Positions 1 to 8,360 of a stretch of 64,000 bases of DNA are shown here, piece by piece. Numbering within the stretch: position 1 is the first letter of the stretch; each line of letters starts with the position of its first letter. The notes under the pieces are model-generated. The model was given only the letters and a program-made list of their open reading frames with translations, was not told where the DNA came from and did not search any database. This DNA comes from CAZHHH01 sp052400685 (lineage in GTDB: Bacteria > Bacteroidota > Bacteroidia > Bacteroidales > Marinilabiliaceae): the NCBI GenBank assembly GCA_052400685.1, contig JBQTGJ010000002.1; one strand, written 5' to 3'. The translations under genes and the position numbers were made by a program.

Positions 1-4
1 TTTT

Positions 5-118
5 CTTAACGGAAATTCCTTGAGGCGGAAAGCAACCCCAATATCTCCTAAAATCTCTGGCTCGCACATTGAAGCTGTGTTCTAATCATTTCTCTAAATT
101 TTTACCGGACACCAATGA
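5..118. repeat. Dispersed ~115-bp repeat, copy 1
   Basis: This stretch is nearly identical to about 32975-33093 in the same orientation. In both places it lies just past the 3' end of a minus-strand gene and includes TTCCTTGAGGCGGAAAGC and the phrase ATCTCTGGCTCGCACATTG. The first copy runs into the last codons of the TPR regulator. It may be a downstream conserved element or a relic of a mobile repeat; nothing in it identifies a function. Confidence 0.75.
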
Positions 119-1772
119 TTTTATTTAAAAAATCACGAATATTTCCACGGCTTTCTATTCCAAGTTTTTTTCGAATAGTGCTCTTTTTAACTTCAACGGT
201 ATTTAACCGGTAATTTAAAATAAGCGCTATTTCTGTATTGTTAAAACCAACATAATACAAACAACAAATACGGAATTCAGAATCATCAAGTTGAGTTAAG
301 CGCTTTCTAAGTTGTTCAAAAATACCACTGCTGGCGTTGTTAAGCACTTCATATAATAAATCCCAGTTTAGATCCTTTTCTCCATAAACCACTTCGTTAA
401 ACTTACGGAGCCATTGTTTCCCACTTTTACTTTCATGCTCATTAATATAGCTTTTCAATAAGGCAGTCTTTTTTAGTATCTCAAAATGGTGTATTAATAC
501 ATTTCTTAAAGAGTTTTCTTTTTTGTTGTACCTGCTAACCATTTTCTGCATTTGGGCAATTTTGTGTTCGGCCTCTGTTAATTCCATCCTGCGCATTTCT
601 GTCCTCCGTAAAACCCAAAGAATAAACAAAACACAAAGCAGTAACACCCCAAGAAAACAAATCACCATCCATTGTCGATTAACAAGAAGTTGTTTGTATT
701 TATTTTCAACGAGTTGCAAGTTGTATTTTGCTTCAATCTCTAAAATTGCATCGTTTTTGTTGTCATTTATAATTTGCGCCAAGTATTTATTGTAAAGCTT
801 ATACTTGTTGAGCGCTTCTGCGTAATTGTTGTCTTTTTCTGCTATCGCTGACCAGGTAGCATATATATTGGCAGTAAGATAACTGCGTTGCCCTCCGGGA
901 AGATAGGTTAAGGCCTTTTGTAAATAATAAACAGCCGAATCGTTTTTATCCTGCAACTCATAAACACGGGCAAGGTTGGCAGCCAGTTTTGCATTGTTTA
1001 AGGAATCGGGAGAAAATGTCATAGCTTGTCTTAAAAAATAAATCGCCTGCTCATAACTTCCAAGCTCCCTGAATGCCACGCCTAAGTTTTGCCTTGCCAC
1101 CGCTTGCAGTTTATTAACCTTAATACTGTCAGCCAATGCAAGTGCTTCATTGTAATAAAAAAAAGCGCTATCTGGTTTTTTCTGTATTAGTAAACAGTTG
1201 CCAATAAAATTGTTTGCACTTATTTCGTTATTATAATTACCGGCCTGATGAAAATAGTCTTTGGCAAGTTTAAAATGATTTTTTGCTTTATCTTTTAAAA
1301 ATTGTTTGTAATATATATTTCCAATTGCACTTTGAGACAATCCTTTCAAATTATCGTTATGAATCTGATTCAAATATTTTTCAGCATCTAAATAGATTTT
1401 CAGGGCTTCTTCATGTTTTCCTTGTTCCTGCCTTATCCTTCCACAATAAAATGAAGCGAGTGCTGCTTGTTCTATATCGCCTTCATTATTGTAGTATTTT
1501 TGAATATCGAAAATTAATGTGTCAGTAGTAATATCTTTATAACTTTTATCTTTAGCTTGTATCTGCAGTAGTGAATAGCGATAAAACAAAGATTTCTTTA
1601 GGGATTTAGGACTTTGAATCTTTTCTAACATGATAAAAACACTGTCGGGATCTTGCCCTACGAGTGTTTCTGCACCTTGGAGTATTAGCTCAACATTTCC
1701 AGATTGTTGCTCACAAGAAGTAATAACGAACAAAAAGCTTAAAAAGGCTAAAATGAATGTCTCTATTTTCAT
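102..1772 (-). CDS. TPR-repeat membrane regulator with LuxR-like HTH
   Basis: The 556-residue protein starts with a signal or lipoprotein-like leader ending in a Cys (about residue 20). A block of tetratricopeptide repeats covers roughly residues 90-330, for example the segment with NLGVAFRELGSYEQAI. A single membrane helix follows (about 366-388, rich in Leu/Val), then a coiled coil and a C-terminal helix-turn-helix around FNNTEIALILNYRLNTVEVK. This build is common in Bacteroidetes, where it couples envelope sensing to transcription, but its target is unknown. It stands outside the cassette array that begins upstream of it. The family assignment is firm at the architecture level only. Confidence 0.85.
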   Translation of the reverse strand: MKIETFILAFLSFLFVITSCEQQSGNVELILQGAETLVGQDPDSVFIMLEKIQSPKSLKKSLFYRYSLLQIQAKDKSYKDITTDTLIFDIQKYYNNEGDIEQAALASFYCGRIRQEQGKHEEALKIYLDAEKYLNQIHNDNLKGLSQSAIGNIYYKQFLKDKAKNHFKLAKDYFHQAGNYNNEISANNFIGNCLLIQKKPDSAFFYYNEALALADSIKVNKLQAVARQNLGVAFRELGSYEQAIYFLRQAMTFSPDSLNNAKLAANLARVYELQDKNDSAVYYLQKALTYLPGGQRSYLTANIYATWSAIAEKDNNYAEALNKYKLYNKYLAQIINDNKNDAILEIEAKYNLQLVENKYKQLLVNRQWMVICFLGVLLLCVLFILWVLRRTEMRRMELTEAEHKIAQMQKMVSRYNKKENSLRNVLIHHFEILKKTALLKSYINEHESKSGKQWLRKFNEVVYGEKDLNWDLLYEVLNNASSGIFEQLRKRLTQLDDSEFRICCLYYVGFNNTEIALILNYRLNTVEVKKSTIRKKLGIESRGNIRDFLNKIIGVR

Positions 1773-1811
1773 GTGATTAAGGCTTTAATCACAAATATAA
1801 TAAAAGCAGAA

Positions 1812-1908
1812 AACAGTAGGTCCATAGTATTTAGTTGTAGTTCTAACGGAATGTGGTTCAACCTGAAGTAATCGTTGGGTCGTGCCGACCGCTCATATGC
1901 CTATATAT
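1812..1908. repeat. Right end of attC-associated repeat element (solo)
   Basis: About 97 bp matching the right ends at 5805-5902, 47368-47462 and 50428-50533. It begins near CAGTAGGTCCATAGTA and finishes CTATATATT. Here only the right part is present; the left part seen at 5625 is missing. It abuts TTGTGCCTCG, which is the complement of the 3' core of the next cassette. It marks the outer edge of the cassette array towards the TPR gene. Confidence 0.8.
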
Positions 1909-1929
1909 TGTGCCTCGTTTTTATTGATT

Positions 1930-2943
1930 TTATTTCCATATCTTAGTTTTTAAATGTTCAGCAATTTCGTCAACTCTTAAAGAATCAAGAGTTTCCTTAT
2001 CAATGAAATGCTTTAAATCTTTATACCTAAATCCTTGAATGCCACCTTTGGATTCTTTTCTAAAATCTGTCGAATAAAATTCATCTTCGGGGAGCAAATA
2101 GTATTTTAATCCATTTTGAGATTCACCATATCCAATGAGAGCTTCTTTTAACCTTTCTAATTGCCTTTCTGTTGTTTCTTTTCGTGATTTGTAAACCAGT
2201 AGTTTTTTTGTTTCTATATCAAAATCTGCAATAATTACATTTTCAATTTTTGAGATAAATCTAACTGACTTATTTTTATAAAGTCCAAAATATGTAAAAT
2301 CTTGTTTGTGCCAATTCCTTGGACAGAAGTACATTTTATACTTCTTATTCCATGAATAGGAAAATCCAGTTGGTACAAATAGTAATTTATAAGAACTGTC
2401 ATTTACTAAATTTTCCTCATAGCAATAATCCCTAAAATCCTCGTATAATAATTTAAGTTCGTAATCGTGGACGTTTTCACTGTATACATCTTCTAAATTT
2501 TCAATTAAATCCAAGAAAGTCAGGTTATTAAATTGTATTGCAGTATCAGGGTAATCTTTCTTCAACTTTTCATTAATTTCTTCAACTTCTTTTCCAGAAT
2601 AACATTTAGAACTTAAATGCCATAATTGATTTTGAGCATCACGTTTAAATACCTCAGCATATTTCGTTAGCTTAGAAACTAACTCTTTTTGTCTTAGCTT
2701 TGTTTCAATAACGATTTTAGATGCCTTTACTTCAATGTATCCATCTATAATTCCACGCTTAGAGTTAACTTGTTGAATGAAATTTGCTTGAGGATAATAC
2801 TCTTGGCTTCCATCTGATATTTTCTCAATTATATCTTTATAGTAGTCAACTTTTAAATCATTTAATCTTGAAAGCATTAACAGGACATTATTTGTCACTG
2901 TATTTTCTTTCTGCGAATATTTCTGGAACTGACTAATTCTCAT
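1930..2943 (-). CDS. Hypothetical protein with PD-(D/E)XK nuclease-like motif
   Basis: A 337-residue soluble protein. Near residues 65-85 it shows GIIDGY, then a beta strand and IVIETKLRQ, the Asp...Glu-x-Lys spacing of the PD-(D/E)XK nuclease fold. The rest is unrecognised; the C-terminal half is rich in charged helices. It is the only gene in a cassette-like unit: the minus strand starts with GTTGCGCCTC (2990-2981) and ends with GAGGCACAAT (1917-1908), which are complementary apart from two positions. The stretch is AT-rich. A defence or restriction role is plausible from motif and context but is inference. Confidence 0.7.
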   Translation of the reverse strand: MRISQFQKYSQKENTVTNNVLLMLSRLNDLKVDYYKDIIEKISDGSQEYYPQANFIQQVNSKRGIIDGYIEVKASKIVIETKLRQKELVSKLTKYAEVFKRDAQNQLWHLSSKCYSGKEVEEINEKLKKDYPDTAIQFNNLTFLDLIENLEDVYSENVHDYELKLLYEDFRDYCYEENLVNDSSYKLLFVPTGFSYSWNKKYKMYFCPRNWHKQDFTYFGLYKNKSVRFISKIENVIIADFDIETKKLLVYKSRKETTERQLERLKEALIGYGESQNGLKYYLLPEDEFYSTDFRKESKGGIQGFRYKDLKHFIDKETLDSLRVDEIAEHLKTKIWK

Positions 2944-2998
2944 TCTTTGTGATTTCTAATTTTCTGTTAGGTTCTAAAATGAGGCGCAACGTTGGTGC

Positions 2999-3495
2999 GT
3001 CGAGTAGGTAAGGAGGAATTCCACCTCCCCCCTCTCACAGAATCGTACGTGACAGTCTCCCGTCATACGGCTCTTCTAATGTAGCAAAATTTGGAAACTC
3101 ATCCCCTTTCTGGTTGGTAATTAATTTAACTACAATAGCTACTGCGTTGCGTAAATGAGCCCATATAAAAGTCATGCCTGCTCTACAACGGTTGCCGCAT
3201 AACCAGTAAAACAGGTCGTCCGTTATGCTTATCCCTGAGACCTCGACATTCCTCGGTTTTGACAACAAGTATTGCCTTCTCGATGCGTCATCGCCAGGTT
3301 CGCTTTCGCTCATCTCTTTTATCCATACTTGACAGATCTTTGCCTGCCTTTTCTTTTCTCGCTTCACACCATCAAATCACTTCGCTCGCATCAGAAAAGC
3401 AGTTTAGAACCGGCTCCTATAAAGCAGATTCTGGTGGGTCGATTCCACCATCTCATCTACAGTTGCGTAGGGACATTTCCCCACTCACAGCTCAC
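2999..3495 (-). mobile_element. ORF-less group II intron remnant (domains V-VI visible)
   Basis: On the minus strand 3073-3040 is a 34-nt domain V: GAGCCGTATGACGGGAGACT followed by the pairing half ending CGTACGATTC, with an AGC triad and a GAGA loop. A domain VI-like stem rich in GGGGGGAGGTGG follows and the intron ends near CTACTCGAC. The same sequence recurs at 6890-7645, and similarity extends to a GTGAGC-like 5' end around 3495. No reverse transcriptase is left. The 110-residue frame across it is not a convincing protein. It ends a few bases from the cassette start GTTGCGCC. The 5' limit is approximate. Confidence 0.7.
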
Positions 3496-3608
3496 GTCGA
3501 GTGCTGCAAAGGTAAAGTCTCTTGCCATAATCCGTTTGCATCTGAAGGTGACTCCGCCATCTATGCCGACAGATGGATAAAACCTGGCTGGAAATAGTCA
3601 TAAGAAGA

Positions 3609-3722
3609 ATGGGCATAAAACCAGGAATATGTAAAGACTGTGGAGGCAACATGGTGCTTATCGATTCGATGCCCAATCTATTTAAACAACGAAACAGGGC
3701 TCCGCCCGCTTCGACGAATTAG
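3609..3722 (+). pseudogene. IS91-type transposase C-terminal fragment
   Basis: A 37-codon frame encoding a CxxC zinc-knuckle piece (GICKDCGGNMVLIDSMP) ending in a Pro-rich tail. It resembles the end of the IS91-like transposase relics at about 47 and 50 kb, which carry CPHCKKGRLIVIRTMPRI. Upstream coding sequence is absent. It is a dead remnant lying between a group II intron and the attC-like site at 3978. Confidence 0.55.
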
Positions 3723-3977
3723 TGTATAGGTAGTGTTTATTAAATCATTGAGGATGGCAGCGTCTTCAAATTGGGAAAGGTCTGTTTGATCGGAAATAAT
3801 TGATGGAAAAAGATTAGTTTTACATCATCGAACGCCTCTTTTACCAGAAGCAAAGTGTGCCCCGAAAACAAAAAAAACGGATCAATACCACCGGATGAAT
3901 CTCGATTGTTGGTATGGAGAACAAATCCCTAAAATCGATTCCACATTATATAAGGAGTACCATTGCAATCGGGTTTA
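3723..3977. other. Gene-less stretch between IS remnant and attC-like site
   Basis: No supportable gene. In minus orientation this would be the body of a cassette starting with GTTGAAC at 3984, but only decayed sequence is left. Short frames on either strand show no recognisable protein. Confidence 0.5.
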
Positions 3978-4034
3978 GTTCAACATTAAGCACATATTTG
4001 GCCAAAAGCCAAAAACGATGCTTAAGGGTTAGCG
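3978..4034 (-). other. attC-like recombination site (compact)
   Basis: Read on the minus strand it starts with R''-like CGCTAAC, has inner arms CTTAAGCA and TGCTTAA, and ends with GTTGAAC, a perfect GTTRRRY core. Length is about 57 bp. The 5' core with its flank (ACTCACGCTAAC) is complementary to the start of the cassette it closes (GTTAGCGTGAAT at 4838-4827), as expected of an integron cassette. Confidence 0.75.
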
Positions 4035-4038
4035 TGAG

Positions 4039-4779
4039 TTATTCCTTGTGCCTAATCATTATTTTATTCATATACCAAGTTGAGCCTCTACGCATTATCA
4101 CGCCAAATATAATCACTAAAAATCCAAATCTATTGTCGAATATCTTAGTCAGGCTTAGTATTGTAAATATCATTCCTATAATAATAATCCATTTGGAATA
4201 CTTAAAAATCAATAAGGGTATTTTTAATCTATTGCCTATTGGTTTTAAATCAATTGAATTTTCTTTATTCTCTGTTTTCCTCAACTTATCTGCGCTCTTT
4301 ATAAGTCTGTATCTAAAAGCTTTATCGGCTAAATCTATTTCCATAAATTTTTGACCTAAAGTCTCGTCAATTAAGTGCCAAATAATTCCATCCATATCAA
4401 TTGGGGTAAACTCAATATCAAGGCTTTCTCCCTCCACTCGCATTTCTTTTCCCTCGGATTCCGCTTTTGAGCGTTTAAAAATTCCGTTTTCATAATAATG
4501 AAACATGTAAGTTGAAGCAACATCGGACATAGCAAATGTTAAAGTGGGTAAATCCATAATACTATATTCTTCAATACTCAACTCGTGATTAAGAAATATT
4601 ATAGTCCCCCTTTCTCCAAAATAGATATCGCAAATACCTTCTTCTTTCCAATTTGATGAAGCTGTTTCAAAATTTATCTCTTCAACGAATTCAAGTTGAA
4701 ATCCGATTTCTTTCTCTATTTTCTCGATGTCATTTTGCAGATTCTTTGCGACTGCGATTCCTGATATATTAAATCCCAT
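4039..4779 (-). CDS. Hypothetical protein with C-terminal membrane segments
   Basis: 246 residues, not recognised. The first ~165 residues are soluble and acidic. Two hydrophobic stretches follow around residues 190-232 (WIIIIGMIFTILSL and FGFLVIIFGVIM), with a basic tail, so the soluble part is tethered to the membrane. It is the sole gene of a cassette whose ends, GTTAGCGTGAAT and its near-complement before the stop-side attC, agree at 13 of 14 positions. The start was chosen as the first Met about 50 bp inside the cassette. Confidence 0.65.
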   Translation of the reverse strand: MGFNISGIAVAKNLQNDIEKIEKEIGFQLEFVEEINFETASSNWKEEGICDIYFGERGTIIFLNHELSIEEYSIMDLPTLTFAMSDVASTYMFHYYENGIFKRSKAESEGKEMRVEGESLDIEFTPIDMDGIIWHLIDETLGQKFMEIDLADKAFRYRLIKSADKLRKTENKENSIDLKPIGNRLKIPLLIFKYSKWIIIIGMIFTILSLTKIFDNRFGFLVIIFGVIMRRGSTWYMNKIMIRHKE

Positions 4780-4831
4780 TAAAGTATCATATTAATTAGT
4801 TCATTTTGTGTATGGTATCTGCTTTAATTCA

Positions 4832-4963
4832 CGCTAACGTTTTACAATATGAAACGGTTGGGTTTTCGGGCTGCGTTCTTGTCCACCGACAAGAATGCTG
4901 AAGCAAGAACCAAACACCCGTAAACCGCTGAGCCCCAACTGTTTTATATTGTGTGTTGTGGCC
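4832..4963 (-). other. attC-like recombination site
   Basis: A ~130-bp imperfect palindrome. The + strand left arm ACAATATGAAACGGTTGGG pairs with the right arm CCCAACTGTTTTATATTGT. It is bounded on the minus strand by GGCCACAAC (5' core) and GTTAGCG (3' core). The 5' core with flank, CTACTGGCCACAAC, matches the complement of the lipoprotein cassette start at 13 of 14 positions. This is the clearest attC-like site in the window. Confidence 0.85.
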
Positions 4964-4968
4964 AGTAG

Positions 4969-5583
4969 TTATTGTATTTCTAATCTGTTTTCAATCAATC
5001 GTATTGTTTTACTTTTCTCACTATACTCAAATTGTCCAGTGAATGAATTATTTTCAATTTTCTCAAGTTCAAAATTATCATTAAATATCACTTTCGGAGT
5101 CTGACCATTTGCATCAATAATAGTCATTAGTCCCGTAGTACTAGCGTAAACCCAACCAAAAGTAAAAATCAATATCCTATCTGTATCAAAATCCGTAACT
5201 AATAATAAGTCACTATTTACTTTATTTAATTTTCTCAGATTGTCATTAACAGAATAATTTTCTCCAAATTTTACCCAACCATCAAAACAAGTCTCTGTAA
5301 TCTTTTGGTTATTATCAAGTATAACCTCCATTTGATGGAAATCTCCAGGGTCAGTCCAGTCTTTAATTGCTCGAAGAATTATTGTATCAAGTTTATCATT
5401 ATCATCTAAGTCTATTGTGTATTTCGCAACCTGACCAAATTTATACTCTGGATTTTCTGGATATAAATAATCATTTCGGAAAAAGGGTTTAATCAAATCA
5501 TTATTTACGTTTAATCCTCTATCTGTTTTAGTCGAATTACAACTAATCAAAATCAAGAATAATATAATGTTTAAATATCTCAT
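4969..5583 (-). CDS. Small lipoprotein of unknown function
   Basis: 204 residues beginning with a lipoprotein signal (MRYLNIILFLILISC, Cys at 15) followed by a Ser/Thr/Asn-rich linker. The rest is beta-rich with a segment resembling integrin or EF-hand-like repeats (DLDDNDKLDTIIL). No family is recognised. It should sit in the outer or inner membrane facing the periplasm. Cassette ends flank it closely: start core GTTGTGGCC at 5624-5616 and attC immediately after the stop. Confidence 0.7.
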   Translation of the reverse strand: MRYLNIILFLILISCNSTKTDRGLNVNNDLIKPFFRNDYLYPENPEYKFGQVAKYTIDLDDNDKLDTIILRAIKDWTDPGDFHQMEVILDNNQKITETCFDGWVKFGENYSVNDNLRKLNKVNSDLLLVTDFDTDRILIFTFGWVYASTTGLMTIIDANGQTPKVIFNDNFELEKIENNSFTGQFEYSEKSKTIRLIENRLEIQ

Positions 5584-5624
5584 AATATGTTCATTTTGTG
5601 CTGTCTCGTACTATTGGCCACAAC

Positions 5625-5902
5625 GCCCTCATAACACCATTATCATTTATAACCCAAAAGCGTTATTGTATTTATATTGTCTTTTGCCCGTGATTTCCGG
5701 AAAAACAGACACTGAATATACTAATTCACTGATATTTATCAAACAAGTTGAACAAAAGCAGCTCAATGCAAGCATGAATATTCTTCTCAAAAACATAAAA
5801 AAACGACAGTAGGTCCATAGTATTTTGTTGTAGCTCTAACGGAATGTGGTTCAACCTGAAGTAATCGTTGGGTCGTGCCGACCGCTCATATGCCTATATA
5901 TT
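5625..5902. repeat. Short attC-associated repeat element (internal deletion form)
   Basis: A ~278-bp element joining the left end found at 9503, 49561 and 56310 (CATTATCATTTATAACC, then TTTCCGGAAAAACAGAC) directly to the right end found at 1812 and 47368 (GTCCATAGTATTTTG ... CTATATATT). The ~970-bp copies carry a transposase remnant between these ends, so this is a deletion or MITE-like version. Left neighbour is GGCCACAAC and right neighbour TTCCAGCTGGCAT, both attC core sequences of the flanking cassettes. Confidence 0.8.
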
Positions 5903-5914
5903 TCCAGCTGGCAT

Positions 5915-6847
5915 TCATTTAAACAAATCCATTTCATTCTGAAATCCCAACTCTGGTTTGTCGAAATCATACGATATCAAATCAGCTTTTAATCTTTGAT
6001 TTGGTGACCAAAACTGATATAGACTACCATACATAGCATAACACAAACCTATCATTGTAATTCCAGATTTTAAAAGAATCTTTTTTACAAGAGTATCTTT
6101 GCTCAATTCAGTATTAATGTGTTGGTCATTATATTTTGGTTTAAACAGATAAATTAAAAATCTTTCCGCTAATGAAATTTTATCTCTGTAGTTTTTATCT
6201 GTGCGATTTTCTGTTTCAAGCATAAAATCCCACATTTTCATATTTACTCTAACTTTTTCACCAATCCCATATTTAAAATTTACGAAGTATATAACAATTT
6301 CTTCATCGTCTTCAAGTTGAGAGATAACTTTACTTAATGTTTTGTGCTCTCTAACTCGGTCTAACATTCTAAAAGATTGCCCTATATAAACAATCTCAGG
6401 CGGATTACCTTCAATAAAATCTAAAGAGTGGTCAACATTTGTAATTGAAATTCCAAATTCGAATTCCTCAAGTTCAAGTTCATCTGATTTAATTAACAAT
6501 ATTAAGATAAAAGGTGACGATTTGTTGTAATCAATTCTTATATCAAAGGTCTGCTGTAAATTTACAGGAACACCCTTTATTAATGAAATACAATTAAAAA
6601 TACTTGTTGTAATTTTTTGGTTTTGCTCTCCAATATTTATACTTACTATTAATTCAAAATCGTTTATAATCTTTGTATTTACTAAATCAAATCGTCTTTT
6701 TTTCAACTTACAGAAGAAGTATATGTTTGAATATTTAAAAGATTCATTCTCATTTAAAACATGTTCAAAATCCTCATCATGCAGATATCTATAATCTAAC
6801 GGTGTAGCTCCTTGAATTTCAAATGAAATAAATTTCTTCATATGCAA
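5915..6847 (-). CDS. GIY-YIG-like nuclease-fold protein
   Basis: 310 residues. The first ~150 residues are unrecognised beta-rich sequence. Around residues 151-170 is IVYIGQSFRMLDRVREHK, similar to the YIG strand plus the catalytic Arg helix of GIY-YIG nucleases. Around 228-242 is AERFLIYLFKPKYN, matching the Glu-bearing helix and Pro-Lys-Tyr-Asn motif typical of this superfamily. A canonical GIY strand is not obvious, so activity is uncertain. It is the only gene in a cassette starting with GTTGGCAACAAG (6880) and ending in a diverged complementary core next to the repeat element. Confidence 0.65.
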   Translation of the reverse strand: MHMKKFISFEIQGATPLDYRYLHDEDFEHVLNENESFKYSNIYFFCKLKKRRFDLVNTKIINDFELIVSINIGEQNQKITTSIFNCISLIKGVPVNLQQTFDIRIDYNKSSPFILILLIKSDELELEEFEFGISITNVDHSLDFIEGNPPEIVYIGQSFRMLDRVREHKTLSKVISQLEDDEEIVIYFVNFKYGIGEKVRVNMKMWDFMLETENRTDKNYRDKISLAERFLIYLFKPKYNDQHINTELSKDTLVKKILLKSGITMIGLCYAMYGSLYQFWSPNQRLKADLISYDFDKPELGFQNEMDLFK

Positions 6848-6873
6848 AACTGCTGTTTCATTCTTTTACTTGT

Positions 6874-7763
6874 TGCCAACGATAAATTGGTCGAGTAGGT
6901 AAGGAGGAATTTCACCTCCCCCCTCTCACAGAATCGTACGTGACAGTCTCCCGTCATACGGCTCTTCTAATGTAGCAAAATTTGGAAACTCACCCCCTTT
7001 CAGGTTGGTAATTAATTTAACTACAATAGCTAACCCCTTTGCTCCACTCCCATTACAGAAGCTTCATCACTACTACGAGTTAGTGCGCCCCTACATGACA
7101 CTTCGGTTTCGAGCCTCTGGGGTGTTCCCATTGCGCTCATCCCTTGGCATTACCACGCAGATTTTCGAGTTCCGTATTTAAGCCCGGATATAGTTCCTGC
7201 CCTCTGAAAGACGCCAGCCGTATAGCCAGTAATTCAGGTTTCCGCTATACTTATCACTCCGTTTGCAGCCCCACAATCTGGCTCTTCACTAAAACAGGCC
7301 ACCGGACTGTTTCTTTACGCTCAGCCCTGTAGCTTTTGACTGAATGTAGCAACTTCCCGACTCCTCATCAAGGGTTCACTTTCGTTCAGCTCCTATATCC
7401 ATACCTGCTCTATCTCATGGATAGCCTTTTCCTAAACGCTCAGCACCATGGCTCTTTACCACAGCACCTTTAGGTGGTTTAGTTCGTACAATATTTGCTT
7501 TTTATGGAACTCATGATTTACGCTTCGCTTCAATTGATGCCCTCTCCTGTAAGACAACACCGGTGGTTCAACTTACAACTGTTTCCACCATCTTAACTAC
7601 AGCATGCAGAACATTATATTACCGATGTTCTGCTTCTCGGCACACTATGGTTTCGTTGGCGATTTCATAGCTCTTCCTTATCAAGATGCAAGGTCAGATA
7701 AATTGAAATACAAAGACTCGCAAACCACCTATCCGCCAATAAACTATACCCGTTGTTGTATGC
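6874..7763 (-). other. attC-like site interrupted by a group II intron
   Basis: On the minus strand the site opens with GCATACAAC, complementary to the start of the toxin-antitoxin cassette (GTTGTATGC at 9502-9494). A left arm GGTATAGTTTATTGGCGGA follows and its partner TCGCCAACGAAACCATA appears just before the intron. The intron ends at 6890 and the site closes with ATCGTTGGCA. Removing the intron would restore a ~130-nt attC-like palindrome. Confidence 0.65.
6890..7645 (-). mobile_element. ORF-less group II intron inserted in an attC-like site
   Basis: About 756 nt on the minus strand with a GTGTGCC 5' end (GUGYG-like), a 34-nt domain V at 6964-6931 identical to that at 3073-3040, a domain VI-like stem and a terminal CTACTCGAC. 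No reverse transcriptase or maturase frame remains, so mobility would need a protein in trans. Compared with the 2999-3495 copy it keeps more of domain I. It sits inside one arm of the attC palindrome near the GTTGGC core, as described for attC-targeting group II introns, but its class cannot be set by eye. Confidence 0.75.
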
Positions 7764-7897
7764 TGGCCATTAATCTGCACTGATTTCCAAAACATAGCGC
7801 TCTCTTTTCTTATTCTTAAATCAAGGAGGATTAAGAATACTATTTTTTAGATAAGTCTTTAAATTTTACTTATAAGCCTTTAATAATGGAATGAAGT

Positions 7898-8359
7898 TTA
7901 TTTAGGTTTATTTTCTAAAGTTTGTTTGTGTTTATCATCTAAAAGAAGGTTAACATCAATAGAAGGTAGGATATATCTGCCAAATGGTCCATTAGAAGTT
8001 GTTGTTGCTAATATATTTCTAAGGCTATTAATGCATATATTTAAACCTGAAAAATGTAATAAGTTTGATTTATCTTGTTCCGATAATTTTACTTTCTTGT
8101 CAAAAGAAAAGACACATACACCCTCTATAAATAAAATATACCCAAATGATGGCTTCTCAATGTCGTTAACTCCAATTTTAGTAAATAATTGAAACGTCTC
8201 GTCATCTAGTTTTTGAAAAGAGAAGTCTATATCTAGATTATACTTATCTGCCAATTCAAGTAGATTGATTTTCGATTTTCCACTTGGTTGATTAAACTGA
8301 TAATCCAGATTTAATAAGAAAAAGTTGTTAAGAATCAATGGTGATTTAGAAGCTTTCAT
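7898..8359 (-). CDS. SecB-like chaperone of a toxin-antitoxin-chaperone operon
   Basis: 153 residues. The opening (residues 5-20, SPLILNNFFLLNLDYQF) and a middle strand pair fit the SecB fold. The C-terminal part NGPFGRYILPSIDVNLLL resembles the SecB end pattern G-x-F-P-x-x-x-L-x-P-I-N-F-x-x-L. Length is typical for SecB. The ATG follows the antitoxin stop after one base (TAAGATG), so the genes should be translationally coupled. The order toxin, antitoxin, SecB-like gene is that of M. tuberculosis higB1-higA1-Rv1957, where the chaperone protects the antitoxin. An ordinary housekeeping SecB is unlikely given this position. Binding to the antitoxin is inference. Confidence 0.75.
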   Translation of the reverse strand: MKASKSPLILNNFFLLNLDYQFNQPSGKSKINLLELADKYNLDIDFSFQKLDDETFQLFTKIGVNDIEKPSFGYILFIEGVCVFSFDKKVKLSEQDKSNLLHFSGLNICINSLRNILATTTSNGPFGRYILPSIDVNLLLDDKHKQTLENKPK

Positions 8360-8360
8360 C

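Noticed and set aside
3035..3367. 110-residue protein on the minus strand
   Set aside because: It runs through the group II intron domain V and flanking structured RNA; no protein family is visible.
3914..4354. 146-residue plus-strand frame
   Set aside because: It overlaps the attC-like site and lies antisense to the membrane-anchored cassette protein; its hydrophobicity mirrors the minus-strand helices.
7144..7332. Small plus-strand protein in the 7.1-7.3 kb stretch
   Set aside because: It lies inside the group II intron and is not conserved with the other intron copy as a protein.
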